Shown here: piece by piece, positions 51,825 through 61,304 of the stretch
Position numbering within the stretch: position 1 is the first letter of the stretch
Layout of the letters: each line of letters starts with the position of its first letter
Assembly (NCBI RefSeq): GCF_016595525.1
Contig: NZ_JAENII010000004.1
Coordinates: 62,001-126,000, forward strand
Reading direction: 5' to 3'
Length of the DNA: 64,000 nucleotides
Origin: Haloferula rosea
GTDB taxonomy: Bacteria > Verrucomicrobiota > Verrucomicrobiia > Verrucomicrobiales > Akkermansiaceae
Program-made: the position numbers and the translations under genes
Notes under the pieces: model-generated
Told to the model about the DNA's origin: nothing
The model's input: only the letters and a program-made list of their open reading frames with translations
Database searches by the model: none

Positions 51825-51918
51825 GACGCACACCGTGCCGAAACCCTCCCATCGCGTCCAGTGCCAAGGAAGCTGCTCCACGCAGAGTCGCGGCTTGCCG
51901 GAGTGGGGCCGGGCGTCT

Positions 51919-52959
51919 ATGCCACGGGGCGTGGAAGAGACCCGCGTTGTATGTGCCGACGATCAGGAGATGGACGATGCGGTCCGTGAGGCGACCGCCT
52001 TGCTGGAGCGCGGTGAAGTCGTCGCCCTGCCGACCGAGACGGTGTATGGCCTCGGAGCCGATGCCTTGAATGCCGATGCCGTGGCCAAGGTGTTCGCCGC
52101 CAAGGAGCGGCCGAGCTTTGACCCGCTCATCGTCCATATCGGTGCCTACACCGATCTGGAAGAAGTGGCACAGATCCCCGAGGACATCGCACCCACGGTG
52201 AAGAAACTCACCTCCGCGTTCTGGCCGGGACCCCTCACCATCATCCTGCCGAAGACCGACAAGGTGCCCGATCTGGTGACCAGCGGGCTCGACACCGTCG
52301 CGGTGCGTCAGAGCGGCAACAAGATCTTCCGCGCCATCGGCAAGAAACTCGGCCGCCCGATCGCCGCGCCCAGCGCCAACCGCTTCGGCCGCATCTCGCC
52401 GACCTCCGCTTCGGCCGTTATGAAGGAACTCAGCGGTCGCATTCCGCTCATCATCGATGGCGGCGCCTGCCGCGATGGCTTGGAAAGCACCATCGTCCGC
52501 ATCGAAGCCGGTGAGAAACGGCCGACCATCCACATCCTGCGCCCCGGACCGGTGACCAAGAAGGAACTGCAAAACTTCGGCAAGGTGATCCTGAAGAAGA
52601 AGCGCGTGACCACCGACCCCGAGGCCCCCGGGCAGTTGGAGAGCCACTACGCGCCGACCACGCCGCTGCTTCTCTTCGACAAGCCGGAAGACTTTCAGCC
52701 CGAAGAGGGCAAACGCTACGGACTGCTCAGCTACAAGGGCGATCCGAAGGCCGGCTACATCGATGCCCACGAGTGGGCGATGGTCGAAGCACTCAGCCCG
52801 GGCAGCGGCAAGCTTCCCGAAGCCTCGGTGCGCCTGTTCCACATCATGCGCGTGCTCGATGAAGCTGGGCTCGATGCGATCGTCTCCGAACCGGTGAGCG
52901 AAACCGGTCTCGGTCAGGCGATCATGGACCGGTTGCGTCGCGCGTCGGCCAACGGGTAG
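51919..52959 (+). CDS. sua5: threonylcarbamoyl-AMP synthase, Sua5 type
   Basis: The 346-aa enzyme makes L-threonylcarbamoyladenylate for the t6A modification of tRNA. ALPTETVYGLGADALN, AKERPSFDPLIVHI, FWPGPLTIIL, VRQSGNKIFRAI and APSANRFGRISPTSA are the YrdC-domain motifs. STIVRIE and the linker LESHYAPTTPLLLF lead to the C-terminal Sua5 domain, which distinguishes it from the short TsaC form. The ATG at 51919 is the likeliest start, with ATG 51970 as an alternative; the longer frame is antisense to the hexosaminidase. Confidence 0.9.
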   Translation: MPRGVEETRVVCADDQEMDDAVREATALLERGEVVALPTETVYGLGADALNADAVAKVFAAKERPSFDPLIVHIGAYTDLEEVAQIPEDIAPTVKKLTSAFWPGPLTIILPKTDKVPDLVTSGLDTVAVRQSGNKIFRAIGKKLGRPIAAPSANRFGRISPTSASAVMKELSGRIPLIIDGGACRDGLESTIVRIEAGEKRPTIHILRPGPVTKKELQNFGKVILKKKRVTTDPEAPGQLESHYAPTTPLLLFDKPEDFQPEEGKRYGLLSYKGDPKAGYIDAHEWAMVEALSPGSGKLPEASVRLFHIMRVLDEAGLDAIVSEPVSETGLGQAIMDRLRRASANG

Positions 52960-53015
52960 GTTCTTCATCGGGACTTCATTGCCCGCGCATTCAAACGACC
53001 CACGGTTCAACCAAC

Positions 53016-54554
53016 ATGCTCCGCGCCCTCTCCACCGTCGGTGGTTTCACCATGATGAGCCGTATCCTCGGGCTCGTCCGGGAGATCTTCATGGCGGCGT
53101 TTCTCGGGACGGGCATCGTGACGGATGCCTTCTATGCGGCCTTGCGCCTGCCTAACATGTTTCGCCGGATTTTCGGGGAGGGCGCTTTCAACTCCGCCTT
53201 CGTCCCGCTCTTCGGTCGCGACCTTGCCGAAGGAAACATCGAGACGGCCCATCGCTTTGCGCGCAATGCGTTCTCCTGGTTGGGAGGGATCCTGCTGATT
53301 GCCACGGTCATTCTGATCCCCGGCATGCCGTGGTTCGCCAAGGTCCTGGTGCCGCTCGCCGGACCCGAGACCTTCGAGCTGGTCGTGGCTTACGCGCGCA
53401 TCATGTTCAGCTACCTGCTGTGCATGGCACTCTCCGCCCACCTCAGCGGAGTCCTGAACAGCATGCGGATCTTCGCCATGCCGGCCTTCGCGCCGGTGCT
53501 CCTGAACGTCCTCATGCTTCTGGTTCTCGGGGTGGTGGTGCCGATGGCACATCTGCAGGGGAACCTCGAGGAGATCGGACGTTTGGTTTCGTGGTCGGTC
53601 TGCACCGCAGGTTTCGCCCAGCTCGCCCTTCTGTGGGTGACCTGTTGGAGAAAGGGAGTTCGACTCTATCCGGTGAAACCGACCATGAGCCCCCGCATCC
53701 GTCGCTTGGGACGGTTGATGGGGCCCGGCGTCCTCGCCGCGGGCATTCAGCAGATCAACCTCGTGATCGGCACCGCGATCGCGTCCTCGCAGGAATCCGC
53801 GATCGGAAGCCTGAACTACGCCGACCGCCTGTTCCAGATGCCGAACGGGATGATCGGTGCGGCGTTCGGCGTCGTCCTTCTTCCCGAGATCACCCGGCTC
53901 CTGCGGACGCAGGATGAGCTCGGTGCGAACGATGCGGTCGGCAAGGGCGTGCTCTTCTCCATGCTGCTGACACTGCCGGCCGCCGTGGCCTTCGTCTGCA
54001 CGCCGCAGGCCTTCGTGGGTCCGATCTACGAACGGCTCGAATTCACCTCCGAGGACACCCTCCATGTGTCCCGCACCCTCGCCGCCTTTGCGGTGGGTCT
54101 TCCCGCCTACGTATTGGTAAAAGTACTACAAGCGGGGTATTTCGCACGGGAGAACACGAAGTCACCCATGTTCATCGCCGGGGCGACGGTGGCGGTGAAT
54201 GTGATCGCCAGTCTGGTGCTGTTCAGGTTCTACGGCTTCGTCGGCATCGCAATCGCCACTTCCATTGCCGGCTGGGTCAACGTGCTGCTTCTTGTGATCG
54301 GCCTCCGTGGGAAGATGGGGCTGGGTCCGAAGCGCAGGGGCCAACTTGTCCGCACCTTTTTCGCCGCCGCGGCGATGGGAGCCGTGGTGTGGTTTGCGGA
54401 CCTTGGCATGGAGAGCTGGTTCGACGGCGCCCAGTGGCAGCGGATCGTGGCCATGCTGCTCCTCGTCGGTGTCGGCTTCAGTGCCTATGCCCTGCTCGCC
54501 CTGGCGCTCAAGGCGACCTCCATCACCGAGCTCAAGGCCGGCTTCCGTCGCTAA
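53016..54554 (+). CDS. murJ: lipid II flippase MurJ
   Basis: The 512-aa protein has about fourteen hydrophobic segments. LSTVGGFTMMSRILGLVREIFMAAFLG at the N-terminus with the conserved Arg residues, LPNMFRRIFGEGAFNSAFVPLF, and GQINLVIGTAIASS-like QQINLVIG, DRLFQMPNGMIGAAFGVVLLPEITR are the MurJ (MviN) motifs. It moves lipid II across the inner membrane for peptidoglycan synthesis. The ATG at 53016 comes 56 nt after the sua5 stop, so both may be cotranscribed. A palindromic repeat follows it. Confidence 0.95.
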   Translation: MLRALSTVGGFTMMSRILGLVREIFMAAFLGTGIVTDAFYAALRLPNMFRRIFGEGAFNSAFVPLFGRDLAEGNIETAHRFARNAFSWLGGILLIATVILIPGMPWFAKVLVPLAGPETFELVVAYARIMFSYLLCMALSAHLSGVLNSMRIFAMPAFAPVLLNVLMLLVLGVVVPMAHLQGNLEEIGRLVSWSVCTAGFAQLALLWVTCWRKGVRLYPVKPTMSPRIRRLGRLMGPGVLAAGIQQINLVIGTAIASSQESAIGSLNYADRLFQMPNGMIGAAFGVVLLPEITRLLRTQDELGANDAVGKGVLFSMLLTLPAAVAFVCTPQAFVGPIYERLEFTSEDTLHVSRTLAAFAVGLPAYVLVKVLQAGYFARENTKSPMFIAGATVAVNVIASLVLFRFYGFVGIAIATSIAGWVNVLLLVIGLRGKMGLGPKRRGQLVRTFFAAAAMGAVVWFADLGMESWFDGAQWQRIVAMLLLVGVGFSAYALLALALKATSITELKAGFRR

Positions 54555-54561
54555 CCGACGA

Positions 54562-54650
54562 GCGCAGCGAGTCTTTGGAGTGCGGTGGCCGGCCACCGCT
54601 TTCCGAGCAACCCTCCAGCTCCCGCTCATCCAGAGCACTCCGCAAAGCTC
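54562..54650. repeat. intergenic palindromic repeat-like element
   Basis: The stretch contains the perfect 18-bp palindrome GCGGTGGCCGGCCACCGC (54582-54599), flanked by a CTTTGGAGTGC to its left and a partial inverse GCACTCCGCAAAG to its right (54635-54647). This arrangement resembles the repeated intergenic elements I recall in Verrucomicrobiaceae genomes. It may also aid murJ transcript ending. No other copy was seen in this window. Confidence 0.45.
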
Positions 54651-54731
54651 AGCAGTCCCGGCGATTCATCGACACCACGCGCGATTTCCGGCACTTGCGC
54701 GAAAGTGAATTGATCGTAGCCTCCTAGCAGC

Positions 54732-55355
54732 ATGGGGAAGAAACGAATTCTGATTCAGGCAGCGATTCTACTCGCGGTCGCATGGGCGGTCGTGATCGGA
54801 GTGCGAGCTGTGGCTGGATCCCAGAGAATCACTGCCGAGAAGATCTCGCAGACGATCGCCGAAGCGGACTTCGGGGATTGGTCGACGGGGGTTCCGGCGG
54901 GCGCTTCGTTGGAGGATCGGGAAGATCAACTCCTCGAGATTGTCGACATGATCAACCGCCTAGATTTCGCCGAACGGGAAAGAACCCGGGACAACCGGAC
55001 CGGCGAGGAGTTCTTCCGCAAGCTGGCACCGGCGGAGAAGGACCGCTTCGTCAAACTGACCGTGGCCAAGACGATGGAAACCATGCTGCGTGCCCTCGAC
55101 GGGATGCCGCCCGAAGAGCGGAAGAAAATCGTGGAGGACGGCCTGCGTGACATCGAATCCGGACGCACTGCCGAGGAAATGTCACGGACCCGGGAGCTGA
55201 GTGACGAACTGCTGAACCAGATTACCTCGGAGGGGATGAAGGCCTACTTCGAGGAAACCAGTGCCGAAACGAAGCTCGACCTCGCCCCGTTGATGGAAGC
55301 GATGGACGGCGTGGTGAAAGGACTCCGCGCCCACGACTTCGGGCCTCCCCAGTAA
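54732..55355 (+). CDS. hypothetical protein with N-terminal membrane anchor
   Basis: The 207-aa product has a short basic start (MGKKR), one hydrophobic helix (ILIQAAILLAVAWAVVIGVRAVAG) and a helical, charged soluble domain outside the membrane (EEFFRKLAPAEKDRFVKLTVAKTMETML, PPEERKKIVEDGLRDIESG). No family is recognised. It precedes the pilin-like gene by 14 nt, so they are likely cotranscribed. Anchoring and topology are inferred from composition. Confidence 0.65.
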   Translation: MGKKRILIQAAILLAVAWAVVIGVRAVAGSQRITAEKISQTIAEADFGDWSTGVPAGASLEDREDQLLEIVDMINRLDFAERERTRDNRTGEEFFRKLAPAEKDRFVKLTVAKTMETMLRALDGMPPEERKKIVEDGLRDIESGRTAEEMSRTRELSDELLNQITSEGMKAYFEETSAETKLDLAPLMEAMDGVVKGLRAHDFGPPQ

Positions 55356-55369
55356 CCAATCTCCGACGC

Positions 55370-55903
55370 ATGAAAGCCGCCACCCGCATCGCCGCTCCAG
55401 GATTTAGCCTGACGGAATTGATCGTCACGGTCCTGATCGTGGCTGCGTTGGCCGGCATCGGCTTCCCCATCGTCCGCAAGGGACTTGAATCATCGCACAA
55501 GGCAGGCTGCCTCTCGAACCTCCGCCAGATCGGGCTGGGCCTCGAATCCTACCTTCAGGACAACTCGCAGGTCATGCCGATGCTGGAAACCGGTCGACGT
55601 TCGCGCGACGAGGACATCCCGGTGCTGGAGAACACGCTCGACCAGTACCTTGAAACCGAGGAGGTCTTCCGCTGCCCGGCGGACCGCGAGGTCTTCGCCG
55701 CCACCGGATCGAGCTACATCTGGAACAGCACGCAGAGTGGGCTGCGCCGGACCCAACTGGAATTCTTCGGCACGGATGACCCGGGTCGCATCCCATTGGT
55801 CATCGACAAGGAGGCATGGCATCCGGGTGCAGACACCGGATCGAATTTCCTGTATGCCAACATGACCACCGGCAACCGCGTGAGCTTCGCGGTCTCCCCC
55901 TGA
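55370..55903 (+). CDS. type IV pilin/type II secretion pseudopilin-like protein
   Basis: The 177-aa product has a prepilin-type leader: GFSLTELIVTVLIVAALAGIGFP, with cleavage expected after the Gly before Phe and the conserved Glu at +5. A DUF1559-like layout follows (CLSNLRQIGLGLESYLQDN, then CPADRE and a WNSTQSG region). Such proteins are very numerous in Verrucomicrobia and Planctomycetes. Whether it belongs to a pilus, secretion pseudopilus or unrelated surface protein is not known. It lies between a membrane protein and an ABC transporter gene, each within 15 nt. Confidence 0.85.
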   Translation: MKAATRIAAPGFSLTELIVTVLIVAALAGIGFPIVRKGLESSHKAGCLSNLRQIGLGLESYLQDNSQVMPMLETGRRSRDEDIPVLENTLDQYLETEEVFRCPADREVFAATGSSYIWNSTQSGLRRTQLEFFGTDDPGRIPLVIDKEAWHPGADTGSNFLYANMTTGNRVSFAVSP

Positions 55904-55915
55904 TCATCTGCCGCC

Positions 55916-56794
55916 ATGCTGGAACTCGAATCACTGCACAAAAAATTCGCCGGAAAGCCGGCGCTCGAAGGAGTCTCCTTCCGCGTCGAAGAAGGAGAAA
56001 TCTATGGCCTGCTGGGTCACAACGGCGCCGGCAAGAGCACCACGCTCGGGATCATCCTCGGCATGGTCGCACCGGACTCCGGAGAGGCCCGCATCGGAGG
56101 AGTCTCGGTCCAGCAGAAGCGGGCGCAGGCACTTCGCGCCGTCGGCTCCATCTTCGAAAGCCCCTGCTTCTACGAGTATCTGAGCGGATGGGAAAACCTG
56201 CGCATCCTGAGCAGCTACTCCGGGCCCTTTGACAAAGCGGCTGCGGAGGATGCCATCGAGCGGGTCGGCCTGACCGAACGCATCGGATCGAAAGTCCGGA
56301 CCTACTCCCATGGCATGCGCCAGCGCCTGGCCCTCGCCCAGGCCTTGCTGCCCATGCCCCGCGTGCTGTTGCTGGATGAGCCGACCGACGGGCTCGATCC
56401 GGAAGGCATCAAGTGGTTCCGGGATTTCATCCTCGGCCTCCGTCGTGAGCGGGGAATGACCGTGCTTTTCAACTCCCACCTCCTTGCCGAGGTCGAACAG
56501 ATGTGTGACCGCGTCGCCATCCTGAAGAAGGGCAAGCGCGTGTATGAAGGCAGTGTGGCGTCGTTGCAGAGCGAGGAGAAGATCTTCGAGCTGGAGGTGG
56601 ACCCCTGGCCGAAGGCTGCCAAGTTCCTCGAACTCCAAGGCTGCAAGATCCTGTCCGACGGTCGGATCTCGATGCCTCCCGAGCTGGATCCCGCTGTGAT
56701 GGTGGCCGCCCTGGTGGGACTTGAAGTCCGCGTGTCCTCCTTCGCTCCTGTCAGGCATTCCCTCGAAGACCTTTACCTCGAAATCACCCGATGA
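55916..56794 (+). CDS. ABC transporter ATP-binding protein
   Basis: The 292-aa protein has Walker A GHNGAGKST, a YSHGMRQRLALAQALL signature region, Walker B VLLLDEPTDGLDPEG and the switch His in FNSHLLAEVEQ. It has the C-terminal extension seen in CcmA/drug-type exporters of the ABC-2 class. Its stop overlaps the permease start by 4 nt, so the two form a transporter. The substrate is unknown; the short pilin-like gene upstream may be its neighbour by operon only. Confidence 0.92.
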   Translation: MLELESLHKKFAGKPALEGVSFRVEEGEIYGLLGHNGAGKSTTLGIILGMVAPDSGEARIGGVSVQQKRAQALRAVGSIFESPCFYEYLSGWENLRILSSYSGPFDKAAAEDAIERVGLTERIGSKVRTYSHGMRQRLALAQALLPMPRVLLLDEPTDGLDPEGIKWFRDFILGLRRERGMTVLFNSHLLAEVEQMCDRVAILKKGKRVYEGSVASLQSEEKIFELEVDPWPKAAKFLELQGCKILSDGRISMPPELDPAVMVAALVGLEVRVSSFAPVRHSLEDLYLEITR

Positions 56795-57639
56795 TGTTCC
56801 TTGGACAACTCCGCGGGGAACTCCGCAAGCTCTTCGCCCGCCCGCGGACCTACATGGGCTACGCGGCCTTCTTCATCATGGAGCTGCTCATCGTGGTCGT
56901 CTACCGGTTCACCGATGGACAACGCTACATGCGCCAGCTGATGGAGCGGAACGGGCTCGAGTCCGACTTCTACTACAGTTCCCTTACTTTGACCTTCCTG
57001 GTCATGATCATCAGCATGGCGTTGCTCGGTTCGATCTTCTTCGCGCTGGTCGCCGGCGACGTGGTGGCAAAGGAGACCGAGGACGGGAACCTCCGCCTGG
57101 TGCTTGCCCGTCCCATCAGCCGACTGCGGCTGTTGCTGGTGAAGTATGCGGCCGTCTCGATCTACACCTTCACCTTCGTGTTCTTCGTCGGCATCAGCGG
57201 CTACCTGATGGCGGGGGCGGCCGTGGGTTGGGACGGGGGGCTGTTCGTTTCCGAACCGAAGATGAAGGTGTTCGCCGCCTATGGTGACTGGACGGAGGGC
57301 ATGCTGCGCCTGGCATCGGGCGCGACCGGGATCGGGATCAGCATGATCACGCTCAGTTCGTTGGCCTTCATGTTCTCCTGCTTCCGGATCAAGCCGGCCG
57401 CGGCGACCATCGTCACGCTGGCGATCCTGTTCGTGGACATGATCCTGCAGAATTTCCCCTTCTTCCGGCCCTTCCAGGAATACTTCATCACCTGGCGGAT
57501 GAGTTGCTGGGTCTACCTCTTCGAATATGACGTGTCCTGGCCGAAATTGATCGAAGCTTATGCCTTCCTCGGTGGGCTGAATTTCACCTTCTTCCTGATT
57601 GGCTACCTCGCGTTCCAACTCCGGGATTTCAAGACCTGA
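56791..57639 (+). CDS. ABC-2 type transporter permease
   Basis: The 282-aa protein has six hydrophobic segments and the ABC-2 pattern: N-terminal LRGELRKLFARPRTYMGYAAF, then DVVAKETEDGNLRLVLARPISRLRLLLVKYAA. It overlaps the ATPase gene by 4 nt and forms the membrane part of the exporter. The large loop between helices 2 and 3 and helices 3 and 4 shows no known domain. The exported molecule cannot be deduced. Confidence 0.9.
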   Translation: MMFLGQLRGELRKLFARPRTYMGYAAFFIMELLIVVVYRFTDGQRYMRQLMERNGLESDFYYSSLTLTFLVMIISMALLGSIFFALVAGDVVAKETEDGNLRLVLARPISRLRLLLVKYAAVSIYTFTFVFFVGISGYLMAGAAVGWDGGLFVSEPKMKVFAAYGDWTEGMLRLASGATGIGISMITLSSLAFMFSCFRIKPAAATIVTLAILFVDMILQNFPFFRPFQEYFITWRMSCWVYLFEYDVSWPKLIEAYAFLGGLNFTFFLIGYLAFQLRDFKT

Positions 57640-57756
57640 GGGCCGCGGCCGGGTGTCATCGGCCGTTTGTGCCGGAATCACCCCAATCTGGCCGCGGCGA
57701 AAAAACATCGTCCAAACGCAACTTTTTGGCAGGATTCATGGTATCCATCTCATTCC

Positions 57757-59853
57757 ATGAAAGCCCTGCACCTTCTTCTGCTCCCAGCCCTCGCCTTCGT
57801 CGCGGCGGCGGCACCCATCTCGGACACCACGGTACGGCAGGCGGCGGCGCGGGTGGACCGACTGCTTGAGGACGACCTGAAGGCGGCAGGATTGAAGCCC
57901 ACTGGGCGCATCGATGATGCGACCTTCCTGCGCCGGGCTTACCTGGGAATCATCGGCCGCATTCCATCCATCGACGAGACGACCCGCTTCCTCGATGACC
58001 CATCCGACGACAAAAGGCACGACTTGATCGATACCCTGGTGGATTCCCCGGGCTTCGACTCCCATCTTTTCAATTGGACCGCGGACCTGCTCCGCCTGCA
58101 GACGAATCAGGAGCAGTTCGGGCTCGGCTGGCATGTCTGGCTGAGGAAATCGCTCGCCGAGGACAAGCCGTGGGACGAAATGGTGTCCGCCATGCTTTCC
58201 TCGACCGGTCATACCAGCAGTGATCCGGCGGTCGGCTACTACCTGCGTGACCGGAACATGCAGTTGGACAATTTCAGCAACACCATGCAGGTGTTCCTCG
58301 GTCGCCAGATCGGCTGCGCCCAGTGCCATGACCACCCGTTCGACGACTGGAGTCAGTACGACTACTACCAGATGGCGGCCTTCGGAGGCGGCTTCCAGTA
58401 CCGGAGTCGCGAGGCGGCCGATGCGGCGCGCAAGGCGGCGATGGCCATGGTGAAGCAACCGGCGAACGCGAAAGCGAAACCCTCTCCGGCCAGCTTCGGC
58501 CCGAACAAGAAAAAGAACCAGGCCAACGAGCAGGCGAAGAAGGCAGCCGCCCGCGAGGAAGCGCGGAAGCGTGAGGAGGCCAAACGCGAGCTGCGCAAAC
58601 AACAGCAGGCTTATCAGAACCAGATCAAGAAGGTCGCGGGGACGTTTCGTCCGCTGTTCAGTGACTTCAACCGCAACGCGGTCTTCGACAACCCGGACAC
58701 CCTGCTCAAGCTGCCCAGCGACTACCAATACAAGGACGCCAAGCCGGGAGACAAAGTGCCCGCCGAGACTCTCTTCGGGACCAAGCTGAAGAACGTGGCT
58801 CCGGAAGACCGACGCGATGTCTTCGCGGAATGGGTCGCCTCGCCGGAGAACCCGTACTTCACCAAAGTCATCGCCAACCGGATGTGGCAGCGGACCTTCG
58901 GCTTCGGCCTCGTCGATCCGGTCGATGACTGGAGTGACGATTCGGAGACCCGTCACCCCGAAGTGCTGGCCTACCTCGAGACCACGATGAAGGGCACGGA
59001 CTACAACCTGCGCGAGTTCCTCCGCATCCTGTTCCACACCCGGCTTTTCCAGCGCGAGTGCCTGACCGAAGAACCGGCGATGGGGGTGCCCCTCGCCTTC
59101 CGGGGACCGGTCCTGACCCGCATGAGCGCCGAGCAGATTTTCGATTCATTCCTGGTGCTGCGGAATGGCGAGATCAGTGATGCGGGCTCCTCGAAATTCC
59201 AGCGGACCTGGGACGATTATCAGGAACGGATTTCCAATCTCCTCAATGCTCCACCACGTGACCTGCTGGTCCTCGCCGAGTCCGCCAAGCAGGGAGAGGA
59301 AGCGAAACGCAAGGCTCAGGCCGATGTCCGCGAGGCACAGAAAAAACTGGCCGAAGCGAAGAACCCGCAGCAGCGAAAGGACGCTCAACGGGCGATCGCG
59401 GACGCCAAGGAACGCCTGAGCAAGGCCCGCAAGATGGAGATGCCGGTCATGCGTAATCTGCGGGTCAACGGTGGGGGGAACAAGAGCGGCCCGCTGCGTG
59501 CCTCCGAGTACCCGGCACCCTTCGGCCTCGGCTCCTTGGTGCGCGAGTTCGGCGGCTCCGACCGGCAGACGCCATCGTCCGGCCACACGACAGCCACGGT
59601 TCCCCAGGCGCTTGCCCTGCTGAATGATCCGCAGACCGACATCGTTTCGGGCAAGAAGAGCCGGCTTGCCCGTGAGCTCATGAAATGCGCGAGCAGCGAG
59701 GAGCGCATCGACCACCTCTTCCTGACCCTGCTTTCCAGAATGCCGACCGAAGCCGAGCGATCCCGCTACGCGCCGATGGCGGAAAACCCGACCCAGCTGC
59801 GCGACCTGACCCGCGCCATGCTCACCTCGAACCGCTTCCTCTTCATCCAATAA
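57757..59853 (+). CDS. PSD1 family protein (DUF1549 + DUF1553), complete
   Basis: The 698-aa product has a signal peptide (MKALHLLLLPALAFVAAA), an N-terminal DUF1549 domain (FLRRAYLGIIGRIPSIDETTRFLDD, LRDRNMQLDNFSNTMQVFLGRQIGCAQCHDHPFDDW with CxxCH), a Lys/Ala-rich coiled-coil-like insertion near residues 245-295, and a C-terminal DUF1553 domain (RMWQRTFGFGLVDPVDDWSDDSETRHPEVLAYL, LAFRGPVLTRMSAEQIFDS). A second charged helix near 515-560 interrupts DUF1553. It pairs with the DUF1501 gene 13 nt downstream, mirroring the gene order at the start of the window. Biological role is unknown. Confidence 0.9.
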   Translation: MKALHLLLLPALAFVAAAAPISDTTVRQAAARVDRLLEDDLKAAGLKPTGRIDDATFLRRAYLGIIGRIPSIDETTRFLDDPSDDKRHDLIDTLVDSPGFDSHLFNWTADLLRLQTNQEQFGLGWHVWLRKSLAEDKPWDEMVSAMLSSTGHTSSDPAVGYYLRDRNMQLDNFSNTMQVFLGRQIGCAQCHDHPFDDWSQYDYYQMAAFGGGFQYRSREAADAARKAAMAMVKQPANAKAKPSPASFGPNKKKNQANEQAKKAAAREEARKREEAKRELRKQQQAYQNQIKKVAGTFRPLFSDFNRNAVFDNPDTLLKLPSDYQYKDAKPGDKVPAETLFGTKLKNVAPEDRRDVFAEWVASPENPYFTKVIANRMWQRTFGFGLVDPVDDWSDDSETRHPEVLAYLETTMKGTDYNLREFLRILFHTRLFQRECLTEEPAMGVPLAFRGPVLTRMSAEQIFDSFLVLRNGEISDAGSSKFQRTWDDYQERISNLLNAPPRDLLVLAESAKQGEEAKRKAQADVREAQKKLAEAKNPQQRKDAQRAIADAKERLSKARKMEMPVMRNLRVNGGGNKSGPLRASEYPAPFGLGSLVREFGGSDRQTPSSGHTTATVPQALALLNDPQTDIVSGKKSRLARELMKCASSEERIDHLFLTLLSRMPTEAERSRYAPMAENPTQLRDLTRAMLTSNRFLFIQ

Positions 59854-59866
59854 CCCATCGCCGACC

Positions 59867-61183
59867 ATGAATCCCAATCAACTCAACGAGCTCAACCGCC
59901 GCGATTTCCTCAGCCGGACGGCACGCACCTGCTTCGGGCTCACCATCGGCGGATCGATGGCCCGCCTGTTCGACACGCCTGCCATGGCGGCGGATCCTTC
60001 CATCCTCCAGGCAGGGGGCGGAAAGGCAAAGCACGTGATCTACCTCTACATGTCGGGCGGCATGACCCACATCGACACCTTCGACCCGAAGCCGGATGCC
60101 CCGAAGGACGTGCGCGGTCCGGTGGATGCGATCTCGACCAACGTCGATGGCATCCAGCTCGGTCATTGCCTGCCGATGCTCGCCAAGCACACCGACAAGA
60201 TCGCCCTGATCCGCTCAATGAGCACCAACCAGGGTGCCCACGCCCAAGGGAAGTACATGATGCACACCGGCTATGCCCCGCGCGGCACCATCAGCCACCC
60301 GTCCTCCGGCGCGTGGGTGTCGAAGCTGGCAGGCAAGGCGAATGACGACCTGCCGTCCTTTGTCCTCGTCGGGGGTGGAAACCGACATCCGGGCGGCGGC
60401 TTTTTCGAGCCTCAATTCGCCCCGCTTCCCATCGGAGATCCCGCTCAAGGGCTGAAGAACGTGAAACGGCGCGGAGATACCACCGACGCCTCGCTGGAGC
60501 GGCAGATCGATCTGCGTAAGGAGCTGGACCACGATTTCGACACCAAGTTCCACCAAGGCCAGAAGTCGGTGCGCGCCTACAACGAAGTCTATGACTCCGC
60601 GGTGACCCTGATGCACTCGAAGGATCTCGAAGCCTTCGACCTTTCCAAGGAGTCGCGCGATGTGCGGGCCGCCTACGGGACCGAACGATTCGGTCAGGGC
60701 GTCCTGCTTGCCCGTCGCCTCGTCGAGCGGGGCGTGCGCTTCGTCGAGGTCGAATATGGTGGCTTCGACTGGCACGCCGACAACTTCAGCCAGATGGAAG
60801 ACAAGATCCCGGTGCTGGATCAGGCGCTGTCGGCCCTCCTCACCGACCTGAAGGCCGGTGGCCTGCTGGACTCCACCCTCGTCGTCGTGGCGACCGAGTT
60901 CGGGCGGACGCCGAAGATCACTCCGAACGCCGGACGGAACCACTACCCCAGGGCCTTCTCCGCGCTCATGGCAGGCGGTGGCATCAAGGGCGGTCAGGTT
61001 TATGGTGCGACCGACAAGACGGCATCGAAAGTCATCGAGAATCCGGTCAATGCGAAGGACTTCAATGCGACGATCGCCTTTGCGATGGGACTTCCGCACG
61101 ATCTGCCGGTGATGTCGCCGACCAAACGTCCATTCCGGATGGGTGGGCTCGATGGCAAGCCAATCACCGAAATCTTCACTTGA
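59867..61183 (+). CDS. DUF1501 family protein, Tat-exported, second copy
   Basis: The 438-aa product has a twin-arginine signal (R11-R12-DFLS, ending near PAMAAD) and the DUF1501 fold: KHVIYLYMSGGMTHIDTFDPKPDAP, LIRSMSTNQGAHAQGKYMMHTGY, SKESRDVRAAYGTERFGQGVLLARRLVERGVRFVEV-like segment and VVATEFGRTPKI. It is the partner of the PSD1 gene 13 nt upstream. It is followed 121 nt later by an ECF sigma factor and FecR-like gene; whether those control this pair is not shown. Confidence 0.9.
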   Translation: MNPNQLNELNRRDFLSRTARTCFGLTIGGSMARLFDTPAMAADPSILQAGGGKAKHVIYLYMSGGMTHIDTFDPKPDAPKDVRGPVDAISTNVDGIQLGHCLPMLAKHTDKIALIRSMSTNQGAHAQGKYMMHTGYAPRGTISHPSSGAWVSKLAGKANDDLPSFVLVGGGNRHPGGGFFEPQFAPLPIGDPAQGLKNVKRRGDTTDASLERQIDLRKELDHDFDTKFHQGQKSVRAYNEVYDSAVTLMHSKDLEAFDLSKESRDVRAAYGTERFGQGVLLARRLVERGVRFVEVEYGGFDWHADNFSQMEDKIPVLDQALSALLTDLKAGGLLDSTLVVVATEFGRTPKITPNAGRNHYPRAFSALMAGGGIKGGQVYGATDKTASKVIENPVNAKDFNATIAFAMGLPHDLPVMSPTKRPFRMGGLDGKPITEIFT

Positions 61184-61304
61184 GCCGACACGGTTGCGCG
61201 GCAGGGTGATGTTGATTCCACCGGGCCGTCGGCCGGTCATGGAATCTGGCATTCCTTGGAGAATTCGGTAAACCCTCCGGGTGAAACCGGCCATTTCCCC
61301 TGCG

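Noticed and set aside
57736-59037. 433-aa minus-strand frame
   Set aside because: It is antisense to the second PSD1 gene, whose DUF1549 motifs and signal peptide are unambiguous.
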